The notes beneath the pieces were generated by a model, which worked only from the letters and a program-made list of their open reading frames with translations, was not told where the DNA came from and ran no database searches. A DNA stretch of 64,000 nt, taken from contig NC_133660.1 of the NCBI RefSeq assembly GCF_037893015.1, positions 287,715,078 through 287,779,077 of the forward strand, read 5' to 3'. Below, one piece after another: positions 48,152 through 58,389 of this stretch; the first letter of the stretch is position 1; each line of letters begins with the position of its first letter. Origin of the DNA: Macrotis lagotis (taxonomy: Eukaryota; Chordata; Mammalia; Peramelemorphia; Peramelidae). The position numbers and the translations under genes were made by a program.

Positions 48152-50341
48152 ATGCCATTTGCCATTGCTAAGGGTGACCCCCCTCCCCAGCACCACATGC
48201 TTCTGGGAGCCTGAACAGACCTTGTGGGCCCAGGGCCCCATTGCCGCCCCACTCAAGGAAGCCCTCCAAGGAGCCTCCTCAGGCTGCCCGGCCTCTCCAG
48301 AAGACTTCCAGGGGGGATGGCTCTGGGAGACTCTCATTGCTAGGGGAGTCACAACTTCCTCCTTTTGCTCCTATTTCTAATAGTTTGAGTTCTGGGTTCA
48401 CACCTGCCCCTTGTCATTGACCACCTTGTGACTCGGCAAGCTCTTTCCTTTCCCTGGGCTCTTTGATCCCAAGATCCCAGCTGCCTCAATTACACAACAC
48501 TTGCATCACTTCCTTCTTTAAAGTCTTTTCGGAAAAACAAAAGCTCATTTTCTGGAATTCTCTTTCCTTCCCCTTGACTTCCAATGGGGAGGCCTGAATG
48601 TGGGTGCTCAGAACAAGTCTGAGGCCACACCTTGGGGGGGGGGGGGAGCTGGGAACTCCACGGGAGGTTTAATAGAGAAGGCAGATGGAGCCCCTTGAAG
48701 TGGCTTAAGTGAAGAGCCTTGCCCAGGGCTCCCAAGACAGTGGATGGTGGAGGAGAGCCCTGTGATCCATCTGGTGGTGGCCCTCTTTACACTCTTTGGA
48801 ATTCTATCAACTGCCCATCACATCCAAGTAATTAGGCTAGGTTCTGTGCTTGCACTTTCCCTCAAGCAGCTTGACTTTCATAGTATCAATGGCAATGTGG
48901 CCATGGGAAGGTGATGCCAGCCAGGGCAGCATGGTCCAATGGGCAGAACACTGGGAACCTGGGGCAGACAGGTCCCTCCCCTTTCTGGGACTTATTTTTC
49001 CCCATCTGTAAAATGAGAGAGTTGGATGAGATGGTAGGCAGGGTTAGCTCCCCCTCTAAACTCTCTCTTTGCAATGTCTGCTGCTTTTGCAATACAACCC
49101 ACAAATGATGTGGTGGCATGGAGGAAGCAGCCCCCTCCTCTGGCCCTGGAAGAGGGACCTGAGAAGAACATAGAAAGAGCCTCTCTCTTGCTCATAGGTA
49201 GCATCAACTGCTACCTGAGACAATGAGTTTACATAGAACACCGCTTCTGGGCAGCCAGATGCCAAAAGAACCTGTGGGCTCAGTTCTGTGGTGGGCACTT
49301 AAGCCCCTTCCCAAGTTGCTTCCTTCTGGTTTCATTTTTCCTTCTGACAACATATTGTTCCCTTCCAAGCTCTAGCTGAGGGAGCCTTGGCCTTTCCAGG
49401 CAGGAGGTTTCCAGATCTGTCTCTGGCTCTTTGACCATGTTTTCTCTTGCTACTGCCTTCCTTACAGAGCTTGGCTCAAATAGTGGAGGCAGAAAGGTCT
49501 AGTGGAAAGAGGACTATATCTGGAACCTGAGGTCCTGGGTTCAAATCCCATCTCAGACCCCTTGGGCCTCAGTGTCCCCATCTGTAAAATGAGGGGATCA
49601 ATGCTAAAGGCTTGAGGTCTTTTCAAGCAATCTCTGTAATGGGGCGATGTCCTTCATCCCCTTAGGCATGCTGAGTACCAGAGTATAAGCAACTTGAGGC
49701 CAGCCCTGCTTTGGTCTTGGTGCTGGACACCCAGCAAAGATGATCTCCATGCTTGGTGAACTGTACAAGGACACCATGAGGTCAAGGGAAGAACCTCAGG
49801 TTGGGAGTCAGCAGGGAGAAGTGTGTTCAAATCTGGACTCCCATTTGTATCAGTGATATGACTGAAGCCTCAGTTTCCTCCTCAGTAAAATGGGAAGAGC
49901 CCTTTGCTTGACCACTCATGCTGCCCCAGCCACTGAGCAAGGCAAGTCAAAGATGACAGAAGTGGTTCCTAGAAGGTACAGTATTTCTAAGGACCAGACT
50001 GGAGTTGGAAGGACACTGACCAACCTCTCACTTTATATCTGAGGACACTGAGACTTGGGCAGAGGGAGGCATGAGATTCCCCCCACACATACACACACAG
50101 AGGGGGTATTGAGGGCAGGAGTGGACTGGTCAGTACACATCTCACTGTGCTGAGCTCATCACCAATCCTGCGTCATGACTGTATGGAGACTGTGTGTGAA
50201 AATGGGACCTTCCCTTAACTCCCAGATGCATTTGAGCCAAAGAACTCCAGCTAAGAAAGTCTTCCTTTTCCTTAACTCTACCCCATGCTGAGAGAGAGGC
50301 ACACAGAGAGACAGAGACAGACATACACAGACAGAGTCAGA

Positions 50342-50432
<91 letters not shown>

Positions 50433-51217
50433 GTTTTCTACTCACACTGAATGCCCATGTTGGATAACATGCTTTATAGGTTATAGGATTATACAAGCCA
50501 AAATATCCTTTTATCTGATTGCTATAAAGGCCATGCAGGAAAAGCCACATTAATATGTGGAAGGAACTCGTCATGATCTGGAGGACCTGGGAGAAGAGGA
50601 GGTGGTCAGTATGGGTATAGTGGAAGGGTTGGGCCACCCTTGGGGATTCCTTGGGCATCACCCCAAAGGAGCAGGGCACTCCCACCACCCCCCTCACAGG
50701 GCTGTGCATGAGCATTAGTCAAGAAGCAGATGGAATTGATCATAGACCTGGGGCAGAACAAAAAAGCTGAATTCTAGTCAAGGGCTTGGGCCAAGCTGAC
50801 AGTGCGGTTTGTCATTCTTTAACCAGGCTGGCCACATAGCTTCCTCTGCAGGCTGAGTCTGAGCCCCAGACACAGCCTTGATGCCCAGCCACCCACCCTA
50901 GCATCCCCTGCAGGTAGCTCCAGGCACAGTCTTATGTCTACCCTGTCCACAAGAATCTCTTCTCATTATAAAAAAGGAATTCATTTTTACTTCCAAAGTC
51001 TACTACTAGCTGGCAGGGATTTCCCTGTGTAAGGGGGGGGGGGGATGGACTGAGATAGGGAAGAGCCAGTCTCAGCATTATTAAATCTCCAGGTCATTAT
51101 CTGAAAGAATAGAATTATAGATGAACAGGCAAACTTGGATGGGAGTGCCAGCCCCCTCCTATTGAGTTCCCCTGTGGGAAGGAGAAATGCAGGCTTTGGA
51201 AGCAGAGAGCTTGGTTC

Positions 51218-51262
<45 letters not shown>

Positions 51263-51346
51263 ACACAGACACACACAGACACACACAGACACACACAGAC
51301 ACACACACAGACACACACACACACACACACACAGACACACACACAG

Positions 51347-51378
<32 letters not shown>

Positions 51379-52439
51379 ACACACACACACACACTGTCCT
51401 TGTGACCAAGCACCAACTACGCCACCTCTTTGCTCCTCAGTTTCCTTGAAAGGACAGCTGTCCCAGCTCTCATTAACAGCTTATCCTTGGCAACTATTGA
51501 CCACTTTCCTTTAGGGCAAGTTTTCAATTTCTCATTCAAAGTCAAATGTTTCTGTAATACAAGCAATCACTCCTGATTTCTATCAATTGTGGGAGTATAA
51601 CTTTTGAAAGGGAGGCTACAGACCCAAACTGAATTTGGAAGTCTGCCTCTATTCTCTCAACTTCCTCGGTCAATGACCAAGAGCATCCCTAAATGGACTT
51701 GGGATAGTATGCTGCTCAGTATTTCCACTAAATACCTGCAGGAAATCCCTAGCATCAAAGTCCTAGAATGCTTCTCCAGTCCATGCCTTGAGGGAGCACA
51801 TTCCCCAGACAGAAGTTATGATTCTTAAATTAAGAGTTAAATGAAATAATATGAGGTACGATGGAACATTTTCTAGAACTCACTTTTGTGCTACATTTTT
51901 TAGTACCAAATTAGGAGGAGAATAAGTTTATAAGAGTCAAAGATTAGTAGACTCGGCTCATAGCACAGCAACTGCCTGTGGAGTCTGACCAGCAGAGGGA
52001 GGGATCTGCCCCCTTTGGGACAGAAAGGAGGCTTCTCACACTACCTTGGATGTGCACAAAAAACTAGACATTGTCTTTGCCTTCAAAGACTTGGTGTCTA
52101 AGAGAAGGGACAAAGGAATCTTTCCTGAAACGTATAGGACCAGATCAAACTATAAAAACTATCTCTTGTTAGCTGCGGGTCACAGCCTGCCTAAAATGTC
52201 TCAGGCCCTGTTTATGGCCCAAGGTTCTTTAGGGAGATTGATTTTGGGGTCCTGCTGCTAAGTATCAGGTACAGTGAGCCACCTGGAGATGGCTGGCATC
52301 TCATACTCCTTGGAAGTCTTTATTCTTTGACTTCACCAAAGCCAGACTACTCCATTACATTCATCTTTATAAAATGGAAAGTTCCCAGGGTTACACTCAC
52401 CCCCAATATCAAGCAGTTCACAACAGAAAGGTTTTCCAT
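42073..52439 (-). CDS. MS4A13: MS4A13-like four-transmembrane protein, complete coding region in six exons
   Basis: Six minus-strand exons join without a frame break: 52439-52401, 50586-50446, 48099-48043, 47263-47144, 44936-44841 and 42192-42073. They encode 190 residues (13+47+19+40+32+39). Every joint has AG/GT sites and all phases are 0. MS4A hallmarks are visible: LGVLQIMTSSFHIL at the start of TM1, FFISGIL in TM2, a TM3 ending IILIIMEL, and LLEFSLT in TM4. The tail is acidic, as in CD20. The strings QIKG, VSYRN and LGR.VS.ILL agree with human MS4A13 as I remember it. MS4A proteins are membrane proteins with both ends in the cytoplasm; the role of MS4A13 is not well defined. The ATG sits in an ideal CCACCATGG context with an in-frame stop upstream. 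No AATAAA was found downstream; a TATAAA lies at about 41543-41548. Confidence 0.85.
42483..42509 (+). repeat. Poly-T run
   Basis: About 27 T in a row, with no SINE attached. On the gene strand it is a poly-A in the last intron of the MS4A13-like gene. Confidence 0.9.
42715..42900. mobile_element. hAT-type mini-transposon copy
   Basis: GGTTTCCTTTGTAATCCTATAC, CATTTAAAGCTATCATTCTG, GGTCCATGAACCCTTGGTTTAG. Reverse relative to the 47589 copy. Confidence 0.6.
43560..43685 (-). mobile_element. MIR/tRNA-type SINE fragment
   Basis: TTAAGTGACTTGTCCAAAATC, GGATTTGAACTCCCCTCC and CTATCCACTGAGCCCTAGCTGCC. Confidence 0.7.
44275..44420. mobile_element. hAT-type mini-transposon copy
   Basis: GGTAAAGCCCAAGCTTCTCC, then GGATTATAAAGGAAACCAAT and GAAATACAATTGTCAAAACA. 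Confidence 0.55.
44841..44936 (-). CDS. MS4A13: MS4A13-like exon 5 (TM4)
   Basis: 96 nt, 32 codons, beginning ILGRIVSSILLVTSLLEFSL and ending LLCNW. The LLEF motif is typical of MS4A TM4. The acceptor is tttcttttgcag-like and the donor gtgagtgg. Confidence 0.85.
45185..45375 (-). mobile_element. SINE with BovB/RTE-type tail
   Basis: GAGTTTTCTTGGCAAGGATA, CATTTTACAGATGAGGAAAC, TCGGATTTGAACTCAG. Confidence 0.7.
45865..46060 (+). mobile_element. SINE with BovB/RTE-type tail
   Basis: GTTCCAATCCTGACTCAGAC, CTCAGTTTCTACATCTGTG, CCAGTATCTCTGCCAAGAAA, GGATCCCACAGGGTGAGACA. Confidence 0.7.
46690..46845 (-). mobile_element. tRNA-derived SINE
   Basis: Complete reverse copy. The flanks CTTCCATTTGGTC and CCTCCATTCAGTC are imperfect target duplicates. 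Confidence 0.9.
47144..47263 (-). CDS. MS4A13: MS4A13-like exon 4 (TM3)
   Basis: 120 nt, 40 codons, beginning KKMSLCGNMVSASAATVGII and ending EVSYRNFARA before gtaagtag. The hydrophobic run SASAATVGIILIIMEL is TM3. VSYRN followed by LGR in the next exon is the best MS4A13-specific signature. Confidence 0.85.
47589..47770. mobile_element. hAT-type mini-transposon, both ends visible
   Basis: Left end GGGGTTCTTAACCTGAGGTCC; right end GGGTGAAGAACCCCTG. The inverted ends (CAGGGGTTCTTAACCT-like) and the length of about 180 nt fit a non-autonomous hAT-Charlie-type element. This is the reference copy for the others in the window. Confidence 0.65.
48043..48099 (-). CDS. MS4A13: MS4A13-like exon 3 (TM2), 57 nt
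   Basis: It encodes FFISGILSIGEAKFSSICL. The length of 57 nt and the ISG motif match the TM2 exon of CD20. The acceptor is ttctatgcag and the donor gtaagtta. A (GT)19 tract ends about 10 nt before the exon, so the usual polypyrimidine tract is short. Skipping this exon would keep the reading frame and delete TM2. Confidence 0.85.
48110..48147 (-). repeat. (GT)19 just upstream of the TM2 exon
   Basis: On the gene strand it is (GT)19 followed by ttctatgcag and the 57 nt exon. Confidence 0.95.
48930..49650 (+). mobile_element. MIR relics in intron
   Basis: CCATCTGTAAAATGAGAGAG at 49003, and GGTTCAAATCCCATCTCAGA with CCCATCTGTAAAATGAGGGG at 49538-49593. The rest of this intron part is unrecognised. 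Confidence 0.55.
50342..50430 (-). repeat. (CT)n(GT)n compound microsatellite beside a donor
   Basis: On the gene strand it starts 15 nt inside the intron after exon 2 of the MS4A13-like gene: about 21 CT units, then about 20 GT units. Confidence 0.95.
50446..50586 (-). CDS. MS4A13: MS4A13-like exon 2 (TM1 and first loop)
   Basis: 141 nt, 47 codons, phase 0 at both ends. It encodes VLQIMTSSFHILMWLFLHGL (TM1), then a loop with QIKG and ITYKACYPTW, equivalent to the YPFWGG segment of other MS4A proteins. The donor is gtgagtag. Only 15 nt into the intron a (CT)n tract about 42 nt long begins, followed by (GT)n. Confidence 0.85.
51222..51394 (+). repeat. Composite (AC)n / (ACACACAGAC)n array
   Basis: About 170 nt with regular CAGACACACA interruptions, in the first coding intron of the MS4A13-like gene. 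Confidence 0.95.
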
Positions 52440-52508
52440 GGTGGATTAAGGCATGCTCATACCAAGTTTGATGGGTCCTCCAAGTATGTCTCCAGGATAC
52501 CTCTGAGC
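52401..52508 (-). CDS. MS4A13: MS4A13-like exon 1 (5' UTR plus start codon)
   Basis: The acceptor (tgtctttctgatccag) precedes 52508 and the donor gtgagtg follows 52401. Coding begins at 52439 and gives MENLSVVNCLILG. The 69 nt before the ATG are untranslated and hold an in-frame TAA. The short N-terminus ends in ILG, the usual MS4A lead-in to TM1. The intron acceptor implies at least one further upstream non-coding exon, which I could not place. Confidence 0.75.
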
Positions 52509-52639
52509 CTGGATCAGAAAGACATAACAGCATAACCTTGATTCTTTCCTGGGCAGCTCATTCTTCCAAGTTTGGAAGAGTGCACTTAATCTTCCAAGAG
52601 TCTTAGAGGTGATACCAGGCAGAGAGCAAGCAGAGTGAA

Positions 52640-52880
52640 AAGAAGACTGCATTTGGAGTCAGTTGAGCCGGGTTTGAATCCTGCCACACTGCCTCCCTGG
52701 GTCTTGGTCTCCTACTCCAAAAAATGAGTGTTGGATTCAAGACTCTTTAAAAATCACTTTCAGCTTTAAATCTATGATCCTATAAGTTATTCTCTTATCA
52801 AAGCCTCAGTTTACCTATCTGTAGAATGAGGGGGTTGCATAACATTATCTCTCCTATTCCTTTTCACTTTAAATTCATGT
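52640..52880 (+). mobile_element. MIR relics
   Basis: GACTGCATTTGGAGTCAGTTG...GGGTTTGAATCCTGCC and CAGTTTACCTATCTGTAGAATG. Confidence 0.6.
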
Positions 52881-53664
52881 TCATGAACTATCTAGACTTT
52901 ATTTCTGTAGAAAAGGCTGTTAATGTGCACATAGGTTTACTGAATGGGGAAATGACCTTCCTAGGGGACAGTTATAATGGAAAGTTTATGGAAAATTTTC
53001 AATGAGATGTGTAACAATTTTTTATATTATGTTTGGAGTTTTCAAACCACCCTTGAGGGTGATGAGATAGAAAAAAGGTATCCTATGAGAAATGCAGCTG
53101 AAAGGAGAAGAGAAAGGAACACCAATTTATATGGCAGCTTCTAACACCAGCACTTGAAAGATCTTGTCTCATTTAATCCCCATAACCACCTTGGGAGCCA
53201 AATGCTTATTTTACAGCTGAAGAAACTGAGGCCCAGTTCCCACTCTGGGAGAATTTTTCCCCTCCACATTCGGTGATTTTCACCTTTTTACAATGTCCAC
53301 CCCTTGTTTCTCGATTCAAACACAATAGATTTCTCCCCTCTAGCTCTTGGCTATCCTTCCTACACTGCCTGTCTTCTCCAGTCGCCTGGCAACTCCTTGA
53401 AAGCAGGGACTGGTTTTTTGCCATGCTTTCTATACCAGCACTTAGCTGCCTGACTGACCCTGAGTCTTCTCTAGGTTAAATATCCCCAGTTCTTTCAATT
53501 TCCAGCTGCTGGGGAATCAAGATTCTGTACCATCCTTCTTTAAGTCTTCTTAAACCATGGTGCTCAGAATTACACAAATCATTCTAGATGAAGACTGGAG
53601 TAAAGGGTAAAAAAAAAAAAGCACAGCAAAGGAATGATCACCTCCTCATCCCTGGAAGCTTTAA

Positions 53665-54000
53665 ATGAATCATTTTTCAGTCTTGGCCAACTCTGTGTAA
53701 CCATTTGGAATTTTCTTTGCAAAGATACTGAGGTGGTGTGTCATTTTCTTCTCTAGCTCATTTTCAGATGAGGAAACTGAGGCAGATAGGGTTAAGTGAC
53801 TTATCCAGGGTTACACAGTGTCTAACCTGATATATTTTTTTTTTGTTTTTTGCAAAGCAAAGGGGGTTAAGTGGCTTGCCCAAGGCCACACAGCTAGGTA
53901 ATCATTAAGTGTCTGAGACCGGATTTGAACCCAGGTACTCCTGACTCCAGGGCTGGTGCTTTATCCACTGCGCCACCTAGCCATCCCTCTGATATTCCTT
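53665..54000 (-). mobile_element. RTE-tailed SINE followed by a younger SINE
   Basis: 53670-53825 is the reverse RTE-tailed type (CAGTCTTGGCCAACTCTGTG, CTTTGCAAAGATACTGAGG, GATGAGGAAACTGAGGCAG). At 53833-53988 a full reverse tRNA-SINE sits between CTGATAT duplicates. Confidence 0.8.
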
Positions 54001-54329
54001 AAGATGGAATTAATAATTCTTGAGAAATATATTTATGATCATAAGTTTGTCTTTTAACCTTTAACTAAGGGTTATAAAATGCCATTTGTTACTAAGGCCT
54101 ATCTCCAAAGATGTTGACTACACCTGTGTTAGTACTATCTGGTTATCACAATATTAGTACCTCGATCAACAGACTTTAAGATGAGACATCCTGGATGAGC
54201 AGAGAGAAAATCCTATTGTTGTTTGTAAACATTTACTCTTCAGCATAAGTGGAATTCTTTTCAATAGGAATTTCCAGTAAATATTATAAAATTTGAGAGA
54301 ATTGTATTTGTAAAACCACGTCATCTCTG

Positions 54330-54530
54330 TGAAATCTCATGGTTGGTCACCTAAAGTTTTACTGCTCTTTGTCTAAATTGCATAAAATTCCTGAAATGTT
54401 GAGTCAACATTGGCATTTGTAAGGATACCATTCACCCATGGCTTCTGGTAAGATCCTAGAGAATTAAACTTCATTTATAAAACTAACTTTGCCGTTTTAT
54501 TTTAGCTAAAGGGAGAAAAGGGTTAACAAC
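54330..54530 (+). mobile_element. LTR-like fossil fragment, copy 2
   Basis: Shares about 200 nt with 10735-10945 in the same orientation, with the same TATA-like and AATTAAA-like order. Diverged, hence old. No internal region was seen. Confidence 0.45.
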
Positions 54531-54559
54531 AGCTAGGAAGATTTTGAGACCAGATTTTA

Positions 54560-55170
54560 ATTTAGGAAGATTAGTCTTTTTCACTCCAGACCTGTTTTTC
54601 TATCCATGCTACCACCTAGGTCTTGGAAGCTAGTCCTTTCTTAATGCAGCCCAATATTGTGGTAACTTTTTTGTCTGCTGTGTTACATTGCTGACTCATC
54701 TTGAATTGGCAGTCTATTAAAACTCAGAGATCTTTTTTCTAAAACTCATCTATCTATCCATGCTTCTATCTTATAGTTGTAAAGTTTTACATTTATCCTT
54801 ACTAAATTTCATCTTATTAGATTTAACCCATTTTTAGCTGGCAGCATACCAAAACAGGTAGTGGATTTGATTTGGTCTATGGGTCATAGTTGGCCTGACT
54901 CTGTTACTATCCACTGAGCTCTTTTTGGATTCTGGCAACCAGCATGTTAGGGATCCCTATCAACTTCATATTTATGTACAAATCTGATGAGCCAACTTTT
55001 TCCTTTAAATTTTTAATAAACATGTTCAACAGTATAGGGCTAATTATTGGTACTTGGTCTTATCCATTAGAGACTTCCTACCACCTTGAGATTGAACCAC
55101 TAATGATTGCTCTTGGAGTTCAGCTATTCAACCAGTCTGACTCTATTGAATTTTAGAGAAATTGAAAATG
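54560..55170 (-). mobile_element. L3/CR1 LINE, reverse-transcriptase region
   Basis: The reverse strand follows CR1/L3 phrases: TGGTTGAATAGCTGAACTCC, AGTGCC-like turns, GTTGAACATGTTTATTAAAA, then the thumb region and a GTAAAACTTTACAACTATAAG-like part. Decayed by many stops. Confidence 0.65.
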
Positions 55171-56040
55171 GGCTTTGGCTTATACTAGGCAAACTCTGTT
55201 CTCTTTTTGAAAATTGTGACAAAAAGACCTCTAAAGTGGTACCTCTTTCATTTTCCAATTTAATTATAACTGATAGTGGTTCAACAATCACACCTGTTGT
55301 TCATTGTGGGTCAGGTGTCTTGAAATTTATCAAGGGCAACTAGTTACTCTCTTCTTATCTTGGATTTCTATTGTTATTCAGGCTTGTGATAGTCTCTCCA
55401 CTACCATAAACTCTAGGAGGGTCTTCCCTATTAGCTTGAATCAGTAGGATTATATTGGTATTAAGTCAAGAACTTTAGACACACAGAATTCTAGCAGATG
55501 CCTGAATCCTCCACTTTTTTGAGCCAGATTTGTGATCAGTTTCTCATCAATTGTGAGGGCAAAACAATTTGTGCCCCTCCCATTTTCAAGTTCCTGTCTC
55601 AAGACTAATATTTGACCATATTTTTTGGTGCTCCTAGAGGCATCGTCAGTGCCCAGATTGGGATCCATGTCTATTCTGATGATTCTTGGGAGGTTCTCAC
55701 TTAGGTCTTGGTTACCCGTCTGGGGAAGACAATAGACTTCATTAGTTTCTTCCATTCCCTGAGCAGGAGATCCCCATCTCCTCTTTTCTTCATGGAGGAC
55801 AACTGGCTACCTTCCACCTTGATGCTCTGTATCCAGCTCTTTCATCTCTGGGGAGATCTCAAATATAGTAGTGCCTCAGACAGCTGTCCCTAAAATAGCA
55901 TTTTGGTGCTGTTTACCCATAGGGCTGAGGAGACAGCATCTAGCTGGATTGTGTCCACTGCCTGCTCCTCTGCACTTACACTATGCCCATTCAAGGAAAT
56001 CCTTTTCTTTAGGAAACCCAGCCAATGCTGCCCTTCCCAA
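55171..56040. other. Unassigned DNA with a 101-codon minus-strand frame
   Basis: The minus frame at 55755-55450 begins MEETNEVYCLPQTGNQDLSE. It shows no membrane segment, no MS4A motif and no domain I recognise. It lies just 5' of the L3 fragment on the same strand and may be older repeat DNA. Confidence 0.3.
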
Positions 56041-56044
56041 ACTC

Positions 56045-56165
56045 TAGATAAGAGCTTCTTACTTTTTTTGTGTCTTGGATCCTCTGACACTCTGGAGAAA
56101 TTCATGGCACATACAATAAAAATATGTGATTACAAAGGAAGTCAAAGGTTAATAAAAACAAAGAT
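56045..56165. mobile_element. hAT-type mini-transposon copy
   Basis: GAGCTTCTTACTTTTTTTGTG, GGATCCTCTGACACTCTGG, ATATGTGATTACAAAGGAAG. The far end is missing. Confidence 0.6.
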
Positions 56166-56169
56166 GAAC

Positions 56170-57770
56170 CCTGCTGTAGAGGCTGGGTGTCACTTAAAGT
56201 GGATTAGTCTGATTCAATACACTGGCCCTAGAAGTAGCCCTTCCCTCTGGATTTAAAGCTATAGAAACTTTATTCAAATCATGGACCTGCTACTTACTAA
56301 CTATATGACCCTGTTTGAACACCATCTTCTTGGGTTTGTTTCCTTAAATATGGAAAATGAAGGGACTGGTTTAATGACTTCTAAGGTCTCTAGGGACTCA
56401 CTTCCTTAACCCACACTGGTACTGACAGGCTGGTTCCACAGATGGACACCTTGAGATCAAGCACAACCTGGTATTTGATGAACCTTCCAACACCATAGTT
56501 TTAGTCCCAACTAGTATGCTTCCCATGAACAATAAGCCAGTAGACTCAATTAGTTTTCAGAAACACATTTTACTAAAATGTAATAGCAAAAAAGAGTGTT
56601 TACAAGTATTCTCCCCTGAACCTCAAGCTCAAGCTTCCCATAAATCTAAAGATTTGGGGCAGGGCTGGGAGAACAGATATGAATGTAAAATACATTAGTC
56701 CTGAGCAACATAAAAAAACACATGACTAAGTTGACCAGCCTCCTCTATGTCCTTTCTTTTCACAGAGAAGGGGAAGTTAATCTTGTCAATAATGAATGGA
56801 TCACTCTCTCAGGCTTGTTCCTTGTAGTCTGAAGTGTCTTGGATGGGCAGGTCAACCCATCAGACTACCTGGGTTCACTACTGATGAGCAGATCTTTAGC
56901 ACTTCCACTCAGTCAGAGGCAGTTATGTTCCTTTCAAAGGGAGCCCAACTAGAGTGTGACTGAGCCTAGGACTGGCAGAAGCCTTTCCCCAGATTTCTTT
57001 AGGGTCTTGGATCTGAGGTCCAGACTCTCCTATTCCACATATCCCTCTCAGTGAGGCTTCCTCACCCTCAGTGATGGTAATCTTCAATACCTTTTCCTAG
57101 ATTCCCATCAGGGATGCTCTGTGAGTGGTTGGGCCTGGATCTCGAGGTGGTAGTTTGTGAATGTGTGTATATGTGAATATCTAAATTTCATTGTCTATGC
57201 TGGCCTCTCTCATAAGCATCTTAGCTTAGAGCTGACAAGCTTCTACTTCATATCTCCATAGCTCTCGGCCTTCAGCTAACACTTTAGTGGACACTCAGCT
57301 GGGATCTAGTGAGACTCACCCCATTTCCCATCTCCTGACAGAGCATTTCACTAGGCTGCTCCCCATGTCTGGAGGAATCTCCTTCCTCCTCTAGGTCTAT
57401 TAAATTCCCACCTTCTGTAAGAAATAATAGTAATTTCCCTCTAAGAGAAGGAAGCCCCAATTTATCCAGCTGTTTACTACAAGATCCAACTGCTTGCATG
57501 CTGAGTCCCCCTCCCCCTCCCCCATGAGACTTGGAGCTCCTTGAGGGCAGGGACTGTTTCTGCCCTTTTTTTTTTGTATCCTCAGCTCTTAGCACAATGC
57601 CTAGTACACTGGAGGCATCAATGCTGCCTAAATGACTGATCTATTCCATTTCATTGCATTTAAAAAAAGTTTTTATTACAACTTTGTTTTTATATCAAAA
57701 TCATTTCTGAATATATTTCTCCTCCCCCAGTGTCCATGATTCATTCTTTGTACAAAGGTGACAAACACTG
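56170..57770. other. Intergenic DNA, nothing clear
   Basis: A short L2/MIR-end phrase (GAGCTCCTTGAGGGCAGGGA) lies at 57533. No exon was recognised. Confidence 0.4.
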
Positions 57771-57771
57771 G

Positions 57772-57940
57772 GGCAGCTAGGTGAGGCAGTGGATACAGCA
57801 ACTAGCCCTGGAGTCAGGACAACCTGAATTCAAATCTGGCCTCAGACAATGAATAATTACCTAATTGGGTGACTTTGGGCAAGTCACTTAACCGAATTGT
57901 CTTACAAAAACCAAAAAACATTAAAAAAAAACAAAGGTTA
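57772..57940 (+). mobile_element. tRNA-derived SINE
   Basis: GGGGCAGCTAGGTGAGGCAG through an A-rich tail. The flanks ACAAAGGTGACAAA and ACAAAGGTTACAAA are target duplicates. Confidence 0.9.
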
Positions 57941-58184
57941 CAAATAGCTAATGACTACATCTGTTAGTACATACAACATTCTACTCCCAGGGTCTCTTCT
58001 CTCCTCTCTTCTCTGGGATCACATCTTATTATCACAATCTCACAGCAGTCCACTTTTGTTTTTTCTTTTTTAGACAGCACTGTGCTAACCATTGTAGATG
58101 TCTCTTTCATCACTCTACTCCATTAGTTCCCATATGCCTTCCCATGACCTTCTGAAATCTTCATAGTTATTTAAAAAAATTTTT

Positions 58185-58320
58185 TTCAAGGCAATGGGGT
58201 GAAGTGACTTGCCCAAGGTCGAACAGCTAAGTAAGTATTAAGTGTCTGAGGCTGCATGTGAATTCAGATCCTCCTGCCTCCAGGGCCCATTCTTTATTCA
58301 CTGTGCCACCCAGTTGCCCC
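58185..58320 (-). mobile_element. tRNA-derived SINE
   Basis: TTTTTCAAGGCAATGGGGTG through CTGTGCCACCCAGTTGCCCC, flanked by CATAGTTATTT and CATAGTTGTTATTT. Confidence 0.85.
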
Positions 58321-58389
58321 ATAGTTGTTATTTCTTAAGAAACATCATAGCTTATGATATCCATGTATCCACATTTTCCCCTAGAATAT

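Noticed and set aside
216-51394. CRISPR-like arrays
   Set aside because: The regular repeats are simple microsatellites in a vertebrate genome, without unique spacers.
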